A stretch of 64,000 nucleotides of DNA from Panulirus ornatus (lineage: Eukaryota; Arthropoda; Malacostraca; Decapoda; Palinuridae), in assembly GCF_036320965.1 (NCBI RefSeq), contig NC_092250.1, forward strand, positions 11,677,100-11,741,099. Direction: 5' to 3'. The notes under the pieces are model-generated. The model was not told the DNA's origin. It searched no databases and was given only the letters and a program-made list of their open reading frames with translations. Shown here in pieces: positions 9,777 through 21,035 of this stretch (its first letter is position 1; every line of letters starts with the position of its first letter). The position numbers and the translations under genes are program-made.

Positions 9777-10926
9777 TGTGTACGTGTAGGAAGAGAGGAA
9801 AGTGATTGGTTCTCAGTGAATGTAGGTTTGTGGCAGGGGTGTGTGATGTCTCCATGGTTGTTTAATTTGTTTATGGATGGGATCGTTAGGGAGGTGAATG
9901 CAAGAGTTTTGGAAAGAGGGGCAAGTATGAAGTCTGTTGGGGATGAGAGTGCTTGGGAAGTGAATCAGTCGTTGTTCGCTGATGATACAGCGCTGGTGGC
10001 TGATTCATGTGAGAAACTGCAGAAGCTGGTGACTGAGTTTGGTAAAGTGTGTGAAAGAAGAAAGTTAAGAGTAAATGTGAATAAGAGCAAGGTAATTAGG
10101 TACAGTAGGGTTGAGGGTCAAGTCCATTGGGAGGTAAGTGAATGGAGAAAAACTGGAGGAAGTAAAGTGTTTTAGATATCTGGGAGTGGATCTGGCAACG
10201 GATGGAACCATGGAAGCGGAAGTGGATCATAGGGTGGGGGAGGGGGCAAAAATCCTGGGAGCCTTGAAGAATGTGTTGTAGTCGAGAACATTATCTCGGA
10301 AAGCAAAAATGGGTATGTTTGAAGGAATAGTGGTTCCAACAATGTTGTATGGTTGCGAGGCGTGGGCTATGGATAGAGTTGTGCGCAGGAGGATAGATGT
10401 GCTGGAAATGAGATGTTTGAGGACAATGTGTGGTGTGAGGTGGTTTGATCGAGTAAGTAACGTAAGGGTAAGAGAGATGTGTGGAAATAAAAAGAGCGTG
10501 GTTGAGAGAGCAGAAGAGGGTGTTTTGAAATGGTTTGGGCACATGGAGAGAATGAGTGAGGAAAGATTGACCAAGAGGATATATGTGTCGGAGGTGGAGG
10601 GAACGAGGAGAAGTGGGAGACCAAATTGGAGGTGGAAAGATGGAGTGAAAAAGATTTTGTGTGATCGGGGTCTGAACATGCAGGAGGGTGAAAGGAGGGC
10701 AAGGAATAGAGTGAATTGGATCGATGTGGTATACCGGGGCTGACGTGCTGTCAGTGGATTGAATCAGGGCATGTGAAGCGTCTGGGGTAAACCATGGAAA
10801 GCTGTGTAGGTATGTATATTTGCATGTGTGTACGTATGTATATACATGTGTATGGGGGTGGGTTGGGCCATTTCTTTCGTCTGTTTCCTTGCGCTACCTC
10901 GCAAACGCGGGAGACAGCGACAAAGC
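9777..10926 (+). mobile_element. LINE-A copy, 5' truncated, frameshifted
   Basis: Starts at GTGTACGTGTAGGAAG (RT between motifs A and B) and ends at GACAAAGC plus poly(A) and TA. The frame is open at 9816-10138 (motif B and FADDTALVADS) and at 10309-10743 (C-terminal region to DVVYRG). A 2-nt deletion at about 10137 and a stop at about 10277 (GTGTTGTAG) break it. The tail belongs to the ..CAAAGCAAAA variant, as in the copies at 20330 and 44319. Confidence 0.93.
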
Positions 10927-10945
10927 AAAAAAAAAAAAAATATAT

Positions 10946-11034
<89 letters not shown>
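10927..11034. repeat. poly(A) and (TA)n
   Basis: A-tail of the preceding LINE-A copy followed by a long TA array with one AAA interruption. Confidence 0.97.
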
Positions 11035-11035
<1 letters not shown>

Positions 11036-11160
11036 TTACTTTACCTTACCTTACCTTACCTTCCCCTCCTCCCCAATTAATCCCTCCTATCCTTATGAGG
11101 TTCCTGCAGCGCTTGAGAAGCTTGCCACGTCCACCGGTTGGGACCAAAGGGCAAATTTAA
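11035..11160. repeat. CTTAC pentamer run and flank
   Basis: About five copies of CTTAC (11036-11062), then non-repetitive sequence. The unit is not the arthropod telomere unit TTAGG/CCTAA. Confidence 0.6.
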
Positions 11161-11720
11161 GGAGATAAACTGTCTCCTAGCAAATATCAGATCAGCTTTC
11201 AAGCATATGGATAAGCAAGTTTAGTTATCGCACCTAAGGAAGCATTAAGAGCTGACAGAGAAAGTCCAAAGGAAGGAAAAAATGTTGAACCCAAATTAAG
11301 AGAGCTGAGTTCCGTTGGATGACTAAGCTTTAATACCCCTGGTTTAGAGGAATTAGGGGTGACCTGATCACAACTTTTTAAGTTTTTGGGAGATACGGAG
11401 ATAGGGCCAACAGGGGACATAACATGAAATTGAGCAAGAAATTTGTTTAAAGAGTTGTTGAGAAGTGCTTTTTGTGTATTGGTTGGTGGATGAATGAAAT
11501 AGACTGCGAACACGGTTAATGCAGAGAGCATACATTAATTTAAGGGGTTGTATGATATCAAAGAATGCCCAAGAGATGGGGTCCCTTGAGTATAAAACTC
11601 CTTCCCCATACAAGTGCTTTTACCATTGGAAGACGCCATGGTCCCAACTCCAGTGAGATGGAATGAGAAGGAGGTCGTAGAAAGCAATGATGTGTGTAGA
11701 GAAGGTACACACAGATTATT
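11161..11720 (+). mobile_element. CR1/Jockey-type LINE, C-terminal relic 1
   Basis: Decayed LINE end. Words such as LRELS, a GVT-stop-SQLFKFL stretch (equivalent to RRVRGDLI..TLKF) and AFCVYWLVDE are seen in shifting frames. The start (CTAGCAAATATC..ATATGGATAAG) matches 13870-13915 in the second relic, so both come from one family. This is a different family from LINE-A. Confidence 0.6.
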
Positions 11721-11799
11721 AAAGGGCCATACATAAGGCATATGGTTCTGTGGATCTTCTCCACATATTCTGAAGAGATGTTCAGTTACGCTTGATAGT

Positions 11800-12810
11800 G
11801 CTCTTGAGATGCTGCTTGGTGTGTTACTAGAGGAAGGCTAAGTGCCGAGGGGGGAAAAGTTTGCCAGTACTGCAGACCAGTCGCTTTGACGTGTGTGCTC
11901 TACAAACAGCCGAAGAGGATGATAATGAGAGAGAAAGGTGATAAATGAATGCTTGCACCGGAGAAGCCTTTTAGGGGACTCGAAAGAAAGTCATGTGTTA
12001 CAGACGTCTCAAACATTTTTGAGAAAATGAGTTCCGTATTAGATAGAATAGAAAGACTTGGAATATCTGTATCTAGACTTCCAGAAAGCATGTAACACTC
12101 CGTCACATTAGAAGACTGACAAAGAAGCTGATCTTTAAGACAGGATTGATGATGGAAACCCTTCGTTTGGCAGAAAGCAGCCTTAGTGGATGGGAAGAAT
12201 GGACAAAATGGTAAGGGGTCCCTAGAGACATGCCACAGGGTTTGGTCCTTGGGCCATTGTGCTTTTATATATATATTTGTAATATGACCTGAATGACATA
12301 CTTGTGGATGGTACTAAAGTTGCCAGAGTCCTAATGGAAGTATATTGAACAAGCAACGCGTCAGCTTGTATGGGGAATTACCCAAATTACAAAATTCATT
12401 TGACTCAACCCACGTAAATTCAAAGCTAATGAGACTGGATATTCAAACAGGAATGAGGAGAAAAATACTTCGATGGATAGAAGAACTGCCATCGTGAAAG
12501 AGAACAGACGAAGCAAGCATGTTAGGGGCAGCCTCCTTGAAATGAGATGAAGACACCAGAGGTGCGTTGCAGAATTCCTTCCGAAGACCATCACACTTCA
12601 TGATGTATGTGAATGACTTGCCAGATGGATTAGCTTCCCACCTGAACATGTTTGTAGATGATGCCTAAATAATGGGGAAAGTAGAAAAGAGAGGATGGCA
12701 TCAACTCACAAGGAGACTTACCCAAACTCTAAAGTTGATCTGAAATTTGGTTGATGAAATTTAATCGGAGTATGTGTACAGTAATGAAGATGGGATACCT
12801 GGCTCATGAT
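11800..12810 (+). mobile_element. CR1/Jockey-type LINE, decayed reverse transcriptase
   Basis: Pieces of RT appear in the expected order. YCRPVALTCVLYK (11868-) corresponds to the usual YRPVSLTS. RDMPQGLVLGPLCF (about 12225-12270) corresponds to the motif-B sequence VPQGSVLGPLLF. YVNDLPDGLASHLNMFVDDA (12606-12665) is the F-x-DD box, followed by a stop. KFNRSMCTVMKMGYL lies near 12755. A second VDGTKVARV scrap at about 12310 suggests two related copies nested together. No frame survives for more than about 30 codons. Confidence 0.7.
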
Positions 12811-12813
12811 GTG

Positions 12814-12819
12814 ATATAT

Positions 12820-12901
<82 letters not shown>

Positions 12902-12904
12902 TTT
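12814..12904. repeat. (TA)n then poly(T)
   Basis: Flanks the 3' tail of SINE-B copy 2 (minus strand). It interrupts the CR1-like LINE. Confidence 0.97.
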
Positions 12905-13130
12905 AAACCATTCGCCATTTCCCGCATTAGCGAGGTAGCGCTAAGAACAGAGGACAGGGCCTTTTTTGGAATATCCTCACCTGGCCCCCCTCTGTTCCTT
13001 CTTTTGGAAAATTTAAAAAAAAAAAAAAAAACGAGAGGGGAGGAATTCCAGCCCCCCGTTCCCTCCCCTTTTAGTCGCCTTCTACGACACGCAGGGAATA
13101 CGTGGGAAGTATTCTTAAACCCCTATCCCC

Positions 13131-13135
<5 letters not shown>
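12905..13135 (-). mobile_element. SINE-B copy 2
   Basis: Full-length minus-strand copy, from the tail (CATTTCCCGCATTAGCGAGG) to the 5' end (CCTATCCCCAGGGA at 13122-13135). It faces SINE-B copy 3 head to head across a TA array. Confidence 0.9.

Positions 13136-13199
<64 letters not shown>
13136..13199. repeat. (TA)n microsatellite
   Basis: Shared 5' flank of two oppositely oriented SINE-B copies. Confidence 0.98.
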
Positions 13200-13670
<471 letters not shown>

Positions 13671-13735
13671 GCGTTAATGAGATGGTCTTGACCAGGGCCT
13701 AAGTTACCGTGCCGTTTCAGCTAACTCAGCTAGCT
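13671..13735 (+). repeat. dispersed motif E, copy 1
   Basis: Reads GCGTTAATGAGATGG..GGGCCTAAGTTACCGTGCCG..CAGCTAAC. Diverged copies of this ~55-nt motif lie at 25781, 37786, 40682 and 51488. Two of them, like this one, follow a TA array. Element class unknown. Confidence 0.6.
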
Positions 13736-13859
13736 CAGTTTCAGTATAAATATCATCCAGCAAGAAATGTGTTGCAGGAGTCTGTATGAAAGAGGGATCT
13801 GTGAGTTGACAAATATTCCTTGGCCCGTAGCCAGAGCCCCACGTTAGGAGAATCGTAAA

Positions 13860-14470
13860 TATGACAAATTGTTTGCTGGCAAATATTGACTTATCATTTA
13901 GATATATGGATAAGGGAAGAGTCAGCAAACATTTCACATCATGGTCGGGCCAGAACTAGTACATGCTTCTCAGGTCAGGCCGCCTTCCTTGAGGAAGCAC
14001 GAAGAGCTAATAGAGAACTTCCAGATGATTGCAACGAAGAGGATACAGGAATTAAGAGAGCTGAGTTACAGGGAAAGGCTCGAGGCTTTAAATTATCACA
14101 CCGTGGAAGAGAGAAGAGTGAGGGGTGACCTGATCACAACCTTAAAGTTTTCAAAGCAAACTGATGACGTAAACAGAAAGATGTAGGCAGGGACGGAACA
14201 ACCACAGGACATAACCTGAAATTAAACAAAAATTCTTCTTAAAGATATGACGTAAAGAAGTACTGTTGTTGCGTAAGAGTGGTGCATAGACTGATGCATG
14301 ACTGATGTAAACTGTATGAGATACAGTAACTGTTGGCGGAATAGAAAACCTTAGATTGTTGTGTGATGACAGGAAATGTTCAACAGGTGAGGACCCCGCC
14401 AGTGTAAAACTCCCTCCCCGTATAACTAGGATCACGAAGAAGTTATTGATGTGATCAAACAAGACAACAC
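13860..14470 (+). mobile_element. CR1/Jockey-type LINE, C-terminal relic 2
   Basis: The open stretch at 13941-14183 reads ENFQMIATKRIQELRELSYR, then ERLEALNYHTVEERRVRGDL, then ITTLKF. This is the familiar C-terminal pattern of CR1/Jockey-type LINEs (vQRRATKxIpxLrxxsYeeRLkxLxLxsLexRRxRGDlI). Sequence up to about 14470 continues the family in broken frames. It is likely the second half of the LINE interrupted at 12814 by the TA and SINE-B insertions. Confidence 0.75.
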
Positions 14471-14673
14471 AAAGTGTCTTCCACCTTTAGTGCTAGGCGA
14501 TAGATAAAGATACCTGACGTGCTACGCGATAGATGGGATACCCGGCATTCCAGCTGATTAATAAGGTACCTGACGTGAATTGGGATGTGTGTGCGCGCGT
14601 ACGTGTAGATAAACCTAAGACTTGGAAAATATCCAAGACGAAGGTACTCAAGCGTAGACTCCTCCTCCATTCA
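14471..14673. other. no gene seen
   Basis: Short duplicated phrases (AGATACCTGACGTGCTAC, TACCTGACGTGAATTG) but no recognisable element. Confidence 0.35.
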
Positions 14674-14686
14674 GTACACACACACA

Positions 14687-14721
<35 letters not shown>
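14674..14721. repeat. (CA)n microsatellite
   Basis: CA repeat with one CT interruption. Confidence 0.98.
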
Positions 14722-14722
<1 letters not shown>

Positions 14723-15424
14723 ATGATATTTGACCGTATGACCTTTCTATACCTTTGATTAAAAGTAATAAATAAAACCTATCATTTTGATTTTCAAGGA
14801 GGAAATATGGTATAGTCTTCGACTTTTGAACAGTAATCGAACACCAAATCAATCCAGACAACTGCAGTTCTAAATATAACAGTGAATAACCTAATTCAAA
14901 AAACCGTTTTCATTTACATGACAATTAGTGAGCATGTTTTAATTAAGGTGAAGTGAAATTACGTCAATTTCCCACTCCGTAGGTCGAAAACTTCAATATC
15001 CGCAGTTCTAACTGGCCAAAATAGAGTGATTTTATGGTCAGTCGACTGTGGTAAATTGATTGTAACTTTTTCCCGAGTGGACAAAGCAGTTTTGTATAAC
15101 GGCATTTGGCTGCTGGTGTGGTGTTCTGTTTCGTCTGTCTGTAACACGTTACGTAACGTAGGGCAAGAATGAAATGAGAGAAACAGAGAGAGAGAGAGTG
15201 GGAGAGAGTGATTATGAATGTGAAAGTGAGTTGAGATTCTCGAGAATGGGGGAGTAGGTGTACGAGAATGGGAGAGTAATTGTAAAAGCAAGTGTGCGAG
15301 AGAGATTGAACTTTTTTTCTGATATTGATTTGAGTGTTGTTAGGGAAAGAGTATTACACTCGTATTGCCCCGTCTTGTAACATTGTGTACATGTACCATG
15401 TCTTTATCCATAGGTGTAAATATG
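14722..15424. other. no gene seen
   Basis: AT-rich; a short GA-rich run occurs at 15178-15210. Nothing coding is recognised. Confidence 0.4.
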
Positions 15425-15600
15425 TAAACATACACCAACCTAAGCCAGGTACCCATTTATGGACCCAGCCATGAGGGAAGAATGAACAGCTGGGTTAGAT
15501 GTGGTCCAACTGTCACGCTTAGGATTCGAACCCATACAGGCCCAATCCCAGGTGAGCCGCTGTCGGCTTAGGGCCAGCTACACTAAGCACTTCGCCGCGG
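15425..15600 (-). mobile_element. tRNA-derived SINE, copy 1
   Basis: On the minus strand it reads CTTAGTGTAGCTGG (A-box-like), then GGGTTCGAATCC (a good RNA polymerase III B box). It continues GACAGTTGGACCACATC, CCCAGCTGTTCATTCTTCCC and TGGGTACCTGGCTTAGG. The stretch after the B box matches the copy at 36140 (GCAGTTGGTACACAGTC, CCCAGCTATTCATTCATCCC). This identifies a family whose internal promoter would be transcribed by Pol III. Confidence 0.7.
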
Positions 15601-15912
15601 AGTCAATTGTGTGTGTAATTGTGTGTTTGTGTGTGTCTGTGTTTAATTACCAATTTGTAATTACCCATTTGTGCTCTAAGGAGGGTGCAAAACCTCTCAC
15701 AGAGGTTGTCTGTCTCTAACTATTGACTATTCCTATTCAGTTCATTTCCTAAAGTGTAATTAAGAGTTTGAAGCATGAACGGACAGATTAGTTTACCAAC
15801 GTCACATCTATAGCCAGCTGGAAATATTTACATAGTATGATAACAATTTTGTATGTTTAGTGATTAGCGTTGTTGACCATGACGCTTCATCGAACATACA
15901 AACCTCTGACAG
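15601..15912. other. no gene seen
   Basis: GT-rich at 15600-15640, otherwise featureless AT-rich sequence. Confidence 0.4.
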
Positions 15913-16005
15913 CCAGGATCGAACCCGGGACTCTTATGTAACAGGCAGGAATGTCTAGCGGTAGCATTCCTGACTGTTACACAGGAGTTCTGGGATCGAT
16001 CCTGG
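15913..16005. repeat. tRNA-like inverted repeat (41-nt arms)
   Basis: The arms 15913-15953 and 15965-16005 match at 35 of 41 positions when one is reverse-complemented. An 11-nt centre (TCTAGCGGTAG) lies between them. Each arm holds a B-box-like word: GGTTCGATCC on the minus strand for the left arm and GGATCGATCC on the plus strand for the right arm. The plus reading shows TAGCGGTAGCA (A-box-like) and a CCTGA-CTGTTAC-ACAGG hairpin with a GTT anticodon position. It resembles two tRNA-derived heads placed head to head. A functional tRNA is unlikely because the acceptor stem does not pair. Confidence 0.6.
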
Positions 16006-16120
16006 TGTTCCCCATTCGTTCACACTCAGTCTCTAGCTGTCATGTAATAATGCACCGAAACCACAGCTCCCTTTCCACATCCAGGCCCCACACAACTTTC
16101 CATGGTTTATCCCAGACGCT

Positions 16121-18264
16121 TCACATGCCCTGGTTCAATCCATTGACAGCACATCGACCCCGGTATACCACATCGTTCCAGTTCACTCTATTCCTTGCAA
16201 GCCTTTCACCCTCCTTCATGTCCAGGCCCCGATCACTCAAAATCTTTTTCACTCCATCTTTCCACCTCCAATTTGGTCTCCCACTTCTCCTCGTTCCCTC
16301 CACCTCTGACACATATACCCTCTTGGTCAATCTTTCCTCACTCATTCTCTCCATGTGACCAAACCATTTCAAAACACCCTCTTCTGCTCTCTCAACCACA
16401 CTCTTTTTATTTCCACACATCTCTCTTACCCTTACATTACTTACTCGATCAAACCACCTCACACCACATATTGTCCTCAAACACATCAGCACATCCACCC
16501 TCCTCCGCACAACTCTATCCATAGCCCACGCCTCGTAACCATAAAACATTGTTGGAACCACTATTCCTTCAAACATACCCATTATTGCTTTCCAAGATAA
16601 TGTTCTCGACTTCCAAACATTCTTCAATGCTCCCAGAATTTTCGCCCCCTCCTCCACCATATGATTCACTTCCTTTCCATGGTTCCATCCGCTGCCAGAT
16701 CCACTCCAAGATATCTAAAACACTTTACTTCCTCCAGTTTTTCTCCATTCAAACTTGCCTCCCAATGAACTTGACCCTCAACCCTGCTGTACCTAATAGC
16801 CTTGCGCTTATTCACATTTACTCTTAACTTTCTTCTTTCACACACTTTACCAAACTCAGTCACCAGCTTCTGCAGTTTCTCACATGAATCAGCCGCCAGC
16901 GCTGTATCATCAGAGAACAACTAACTCACTTCCCAAGCTTTCTCATACACAACAGACTGCATACTTGCCCCTCTTTCCAAAACTCTTGCATTTACCTCCC
17001 TAACAACCCCATCCATAAACAAATCGAACTTCCATGGAGACATCACACACCCCTGCCGCAAACCTACAGTCACTGAGAACCAATCACTTTCCTCTCTTCC
17101 TACACGTACACATGCCTTACATCCTCAATAAAAACTTTTCACTGCTTCTAACAACTTGCCACCCACACCATATATTCTTAATACCTTCCACAGAGCATCT
17201 CTATCATATCTATCATATGCCTTCTCCAGATCCATAAATGCTACATACAAATCCATTTGCTTTTCTAAGTATTTCTCACATACATTCTTCAAAGCAAACA
17301 CCTGATCCACATATCCTCTACCACTTCTGAAACCACACTGCTCATCCCCAATCTGATGCTCTGTACATGCCTTCACCCTCTCAATCAATGCCTTCCCATA
17401 TAATTTCCCAGGTATACTCAACAAACTTATACCTCTGTAATTTGAGCACTCACTCTTATCCCCTTTGCCTTTGTACAATGGCACTATGCAAGCATTCCGC
17501 CAATCCTCAGGCACCTCACCATGAGTCATACATACATTAAATAACCTTACCAACCAGTCAACAATACAGTCACCCCCTTTTTTAATAAATTCAACTGCAA
17601 TACCATCCAAACCTGCTGCCTTGCCGGCTTTCATCTTTCGCAAAGCTTTTAGTACCTCTTCTCTGTTTACCAAATCATTTTCCCTAACCCTCTCACTTTG
17701 CACACCACCTCGACCAAAACACCCTATATCTGCCACTCTATCATCAAACACATTCAACAAACCTTCAAAATACTCACTCCATCTCCTCCTCACATCACCA
17801 CTACTTGTTATCACCTCCCCATTAGCCCCCTTCACTGAAGTTCCCATTTGCTCCCCTGTCTTACGCACTTTATTCACCTCCTTCCAAAACATCTTTTTAT
17901 TCTCCCTAAAATTTAATGATACTGTCTCAGCCCAACTCTCATTTGCCCTCTTTTTCACCTCTTGCACCTTTCTCTTGACCTCCTGCCTCTTTCTTTTATA
18001 CACCTCCCACTCATTTGCATTTTTTCCCTGCAAAAATCGTCCAAATGCCTCTCTCTTCTCTTTCACTAATAATCTTACTTCTTCATCCCACCACTCACTA
18101 CCCTTTCTAATCAACCCACCTCCCACTCTTCTCATGCCACAAGCATCTTTTGCACAAGCCATCACTGCTTCCCTAAATCCCATTCCTCCCCCACTCCCCT
18201 TACCTCCTTTGTTCTCACCTTTCTCCGTTCTGTATTCAGTCTCTCCTGGTACTTCCTCACACAA
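16121..18264 (-). pseudogene. LINE-A linker, RT and C-terminal region, broken
   Basis: The largest open piece, 17125-18264 (379 codons), covers the basic linker (EWWDEEVRLLVKEKREAF), AGLDGIAVEF, FRSGRGYVDQ and FMDLEKAYDRYDRDA. It ends at a TGA at about 17125 where other copies have CGA in SFYRGC. Motif C survives as FSDDTALAADS (16666-16920 piece), with FADD changed to FSDD. The C-terminal piece 16121-16669 reads to NDVVYRG. A 4-nt deletion near 18175 shifts this part out of frame with the endonuclease upstream. Confidence 0.9.
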
Positions 18265-19079
18265 GTCTCCTTCCCAAGCTCACTTACTCTCACCACTCTC
18301 TTCACCCCAACATTCTCTCTTCTTTTCTGAAAACTCCTACAAATCTTCACCTTAGCCTCCACAAGATAATGATCAGACATCCCTCCAGTTGCACCTCTGA
18401 ACACATTAACATCGAAAAGTCTCTCTTTCGTGCGCCTATCAATCAACACGTAATCCAATAACGTTCTTTGGCCATCTCTCCTACTTACATACGTATACTT
18501 ATGTATATCTCGCTTTTTAAACCAGGTATTCCCAATCACCAGTCCTTTTCCAGCACATAAATCTACAAGCTCTTCACCATTTCCATTTACAACACTGAAC
18601 ACCCCATGTATACCAATTATTCTCTCAACTGCCACATTACTCACCTTTGCATTCAAATTACCCATTACTATAACCCTGTCTTGTGCATCAAAAACACTAA
18701 CACACTCATTCAGCTGCTCCCAAAACACTTGCCTCTCATGATTTTTCTTCTCATGCCCAGGTGCATATGCACCAATAATGACCTATCTCCCTCCATCCAC
18801 TTTCAGTTTTACCCATATCAATATAGAATTTACTTTCTTACACTCTATCACATACTCCCGAAACTCCTGTTTCAAGAGTACTGCTACTCCTTCCCTTGCT
18901 CTTGTCCTCTCACTAACCCCTGACTTTACTCCCAAGACATTCCCAAACCACTCTTCCCCTTTACCCTTGAGCTTCGTTTCACTCAGAGCCAAAACATCCA
19001 GGTTCCTTTCCTCAAACATACTACCTATCTCTCCTTTTTTCTCATCTTGGTTACATCCACACACATTTAGACGCCCCAA
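18162..19079 (-). pseudogene. LINE-A AP-endonuclease domain with one stop
   Basis: Apurinic-endonuclease-like domain that nicks the target DNA for LINE insertion. One frame runs from MGRLNVCGCNQDEKKGEIG to VRGVGEEWD. It shows LALSETKLKG (catalytic Glu), IGAYAPGHEKKNHERQ, GNLNAKVSN, TWFKKRDIHKYTYVSRRDGQ, LLDYVLIDRR and [15 protein letters not shown] (the Ser-Asp-His end motif). A single TAG at 18780-18782 breaks it. The usual GD-x-NA motif reads GNLNA, so a catalytic Asp is Asn in this copy, consistent with loss of activity. Confidence 0.9.
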
Positions 19080-19252
19080 TCTGAGCCTTCGAGGAGGATG
19101 AGCACTCCCCGCATGACTCCTTCCTCTGTTTCCCCTTTTAGAAAGTTAAAATACAATGAGGGGAGGGTTTCTGGCCCCCCGCTCCCTTCCCCTTTAGTCA
19201 CCTTCTACGGCACGTAAGGAATGCGTGTATTCTTTTTCCCTCATCCCCAGGG

Positions 19253-19253
<1 letters not shown>
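19080..19253 (-). other. LINE-A 5'UTR, source of SINE-B
   Basis: In sense reading it opens CCCTGGGGATGAGGG and passes GAAGGTGACTAAAGGGG, GGGAGCGGGGGGCC and AAACAGAGGAAGGAG to GAAGGCTCAGATTGGGG. It aligns along its whole length with the first ~170 nt of the SINE-B copies, up to their AAGGCCCAG. After that point the two elements part. Confidence 0.8.

Positions 19254-19327
<74 letters not shown>
19254..19327. repeat. (TA)n microsatellite
   Basis: Lies between the 5' end of the full-length LINE-A copy and the 3' tail of the next copy, both on the minus strand. Confidence 0.98.
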
Positions 19328-19332
<5 letters not shown>

Positions 19333-19362
19333 TTATTTATTTATTATTTATCCATTCATATC

Positions 19363-19995
19363 TTATACTTTGTCGCTGTCTCCCGCGTTAGCGAGGTAGC
19401 GCAAGGAAACAGAAGAAAGAATGGCCCAACCCACCCACATACACATGTATATACATACACGTCCACACACGCACATATAAATACTTATACATTTCAGCGT
19501 ATACATATATACACAGACATATACATATATACACACGTACATAATTCATACTTGCTACCTTTATTCATTCCTGTCGCGACCCTACAACACATGAAATGAC
19601 AACCTCCTCCCCCCGCACGCGCGCGAGGTAGCGCTAAGAAAAGACAACAAAGTCCCATTCATTCACACTCAGTCTCTAGCTGTCATGTATAATGCATTGA
19701 AACCACAGCTCCCTTTCCACATCCAGGCCCCACGAAACTTTCCATGGTTTACTCTAGACGCTTTACATGCCCTGGTTCAATCGATTGACAGCACGTCGAC
19801 CCCAGTATACCACATCGTTCCAATTCACTCTATTCCTTGCACGCCTTTCACCCTCCTGCAGGTTCAGGCCCCGATCACTCAAAATCTTTTCACTCTATGT
19901 TTTCACCTCTAATTTGGTCTCACACTTCTCCTTGTTTCCTCCACCTCTGACACATATGTCCTCTTTGTCAATCTTTCCTCACTCATTCTCTCCAT
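19363..19995 (-). mobile_element. LINE-A copy, 5' truncated, long 3'UTR type
   Basis: Holds the 3' tail (TACTTTGTCGCTGTCTCCCG), the whole long 3'UTR with the internal tail-like motif (GCGCGAGGTAGCGCTAAG, about 19620), and the last ~80 codons of pol in decayed form. It stops at CTCATTCTCTCCAT, next to TA-rich sequence. Confidence 0.92.
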
Positions 19996-20037
19996 ATACA
20001 TACACATATATATATATATATACATATATTTTTTTTT
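19996..20037. repeat. interrupted TA array and T run
   Basis: Short ATACATATATATA array between a LINE-A 5' truncation and a SINE-B tail. Confidence 0.9.
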
Positions 20038-20264
20038 CATACTATTCGCCATTTCCCGCGTTTGCGAGGTAGCGTTAAGAACAGAGGACTGGGCCTCAGA
20101 GGGAAAATCCCCACCTGGCCCCCCTCTCCGTTCCTTCCTTTGGAAAATAAAAAAAAAAAAACGAGAGGGGAGGATTTCCAGCCACCCGCTCCCTCCCCTT
20201 TTAGTCGCCTTCTACGACCCGCAGGGAATACGTGGGAAGTATTCTTTCTCCCCTATCCCCAGGG

Positions 20265-20266
<2 letters not shown>
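20038..20266 (-). mobile_element. SINE-B copy 4
   Basis: Full-length minus-strand copy, from the tail ATTCGCCATTTCCCGCGTTT to the 5' end CCTATCCCCAGGGA. Its tail hairpin has GCGTTTGCGAGG, as in young LINE-A copies, where the other SINE-B copies have TTAGCGAGG or its equivalent. Confidence 0.9.

Positions 20267-20329
<63 letters not shown>
20267..20329. repeat. (TA)n microsatellite
   Basis: Between the SINE-B 5' end and the truncated 5' end of the next LINE-A copy. Confidence 0.98.
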
Positions 20330-20330
<1 letters not shown>

Positions 20331-20952
20331 GGTGGTGGGGGAGGGGGCGAAAATTCTGGGAGCCTTGAAGAACGTGTGGAAGTCGAGAACATTATCTCGG
20401 AAAGCAAAAATGGGTATGTTTGAAGGAATAGTGGTTCCAACAATGTTGTATGGTTGCGAGGCGTGGACTATGGATAGAGTTGTGCGCAGGAGGATGGATG
20501 TGCTGGAAATGAGATGTTTGAGGACAATGTGTGGTGTGAGGTGGTTTGATCGAGTAAGTAACGTAAGGGTAAGAGAGATGTGTGGAAATAAAAAGAGCGT
20601 TGTTGAGAGAGCAGAAGAGGGTGTTTTGAAATGGTTTGGTCACATGGAGAGAATGAGTGAGGAAAGATTGACCAAGAGGATATATGTGTCGGCGGTGGAG
20701 GGAACGAGGAGAAGAGGGAGACCAAATTGGAGGTGGAAAGATGGAGTGAAAAAGATTTTGTGTGATCGGGGCCTGAACATGCAGGAGGGTGAAAGGAGGG
20801 CAAAGAATAGAGTGAATTGGAGCGATGTGGTATACCGGGGTTGACGTGCTGTCAGTGGATTGAATCAAGGCATGTGTATGGGGGTGGGTTTGGCCATTTC
20901 TTTCGTCTGTTTCCTTGCGCTACCTCGCAAACGCGGGAGACAGCGACAAAGC
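20330..20952 (+). mobile_element. LINE-A copy, C-terminal part, deleted 3'UTR
   Basis: Starts at GGGTGGTGGGGGAGGGGGCG in the C-terminal region. The frame is open from 20332 to 20844 (GAKILGALKNVWKSRTLS to SDVVYRG). In the 3'UTR about 80 nt are missing between two CATGTG words (single CATGTG at 20871-20876), a microhomology deletion. It ends ACAAAGC plus poly(A) to 20973. Confidence 0.93.
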
Positions 20953-20956
20953 AAAA

Positions 20957-21031
<75 letters not shown>
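20953..21031. repeat. poly(A) and (TA)n
   Basis: A-tail of the previous LINE-A copy followed by TA repeats. Confidence 0.97.

Positions 21032-21033
<2 letters not shown>

Positions 21034-21035
<2 letters not shown>

Larger units (their letters stand above)
16014..19253 (-). mobile_element. LINE-A, nearly full-length copy
   Basis: The only copy that reaches the element's 5' end (TTCCCTGGGGATGAGGG in sense reading, at about 19253). Order from 5' to 3': 5'UTR (19253-19080), endonuclease (19079-18162), linker and RT, C-terminal region, and the start of the long 3'UTR. The 3' end is lost at 16014, where it joins the tRNA-like inverted repeat. The 5' end touches a TA array. Confidence 0.93.

Noticed and set aside
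11036..11062. Telomere-like CCTTACCTTACC repeat
   Set aside because: The unit is CTTAC/GTAAG, not the arthropod TTAGG/CCTAA unit, and there are only about five copies.
14161..14184. Another hammerhead core (CTGATGACGTAAACAGAAAG)
   Set aside because: The segment between the core words cannot form a hairpin, and it lies inside a LINE coding relic.
15964..16010. Functional tRNA-Asn gene
   Set aside because: A- and B-box-like words and a GTT loop are visible, but acceptor-stem pairing is absent and the sequence is part of an inverted repeat.
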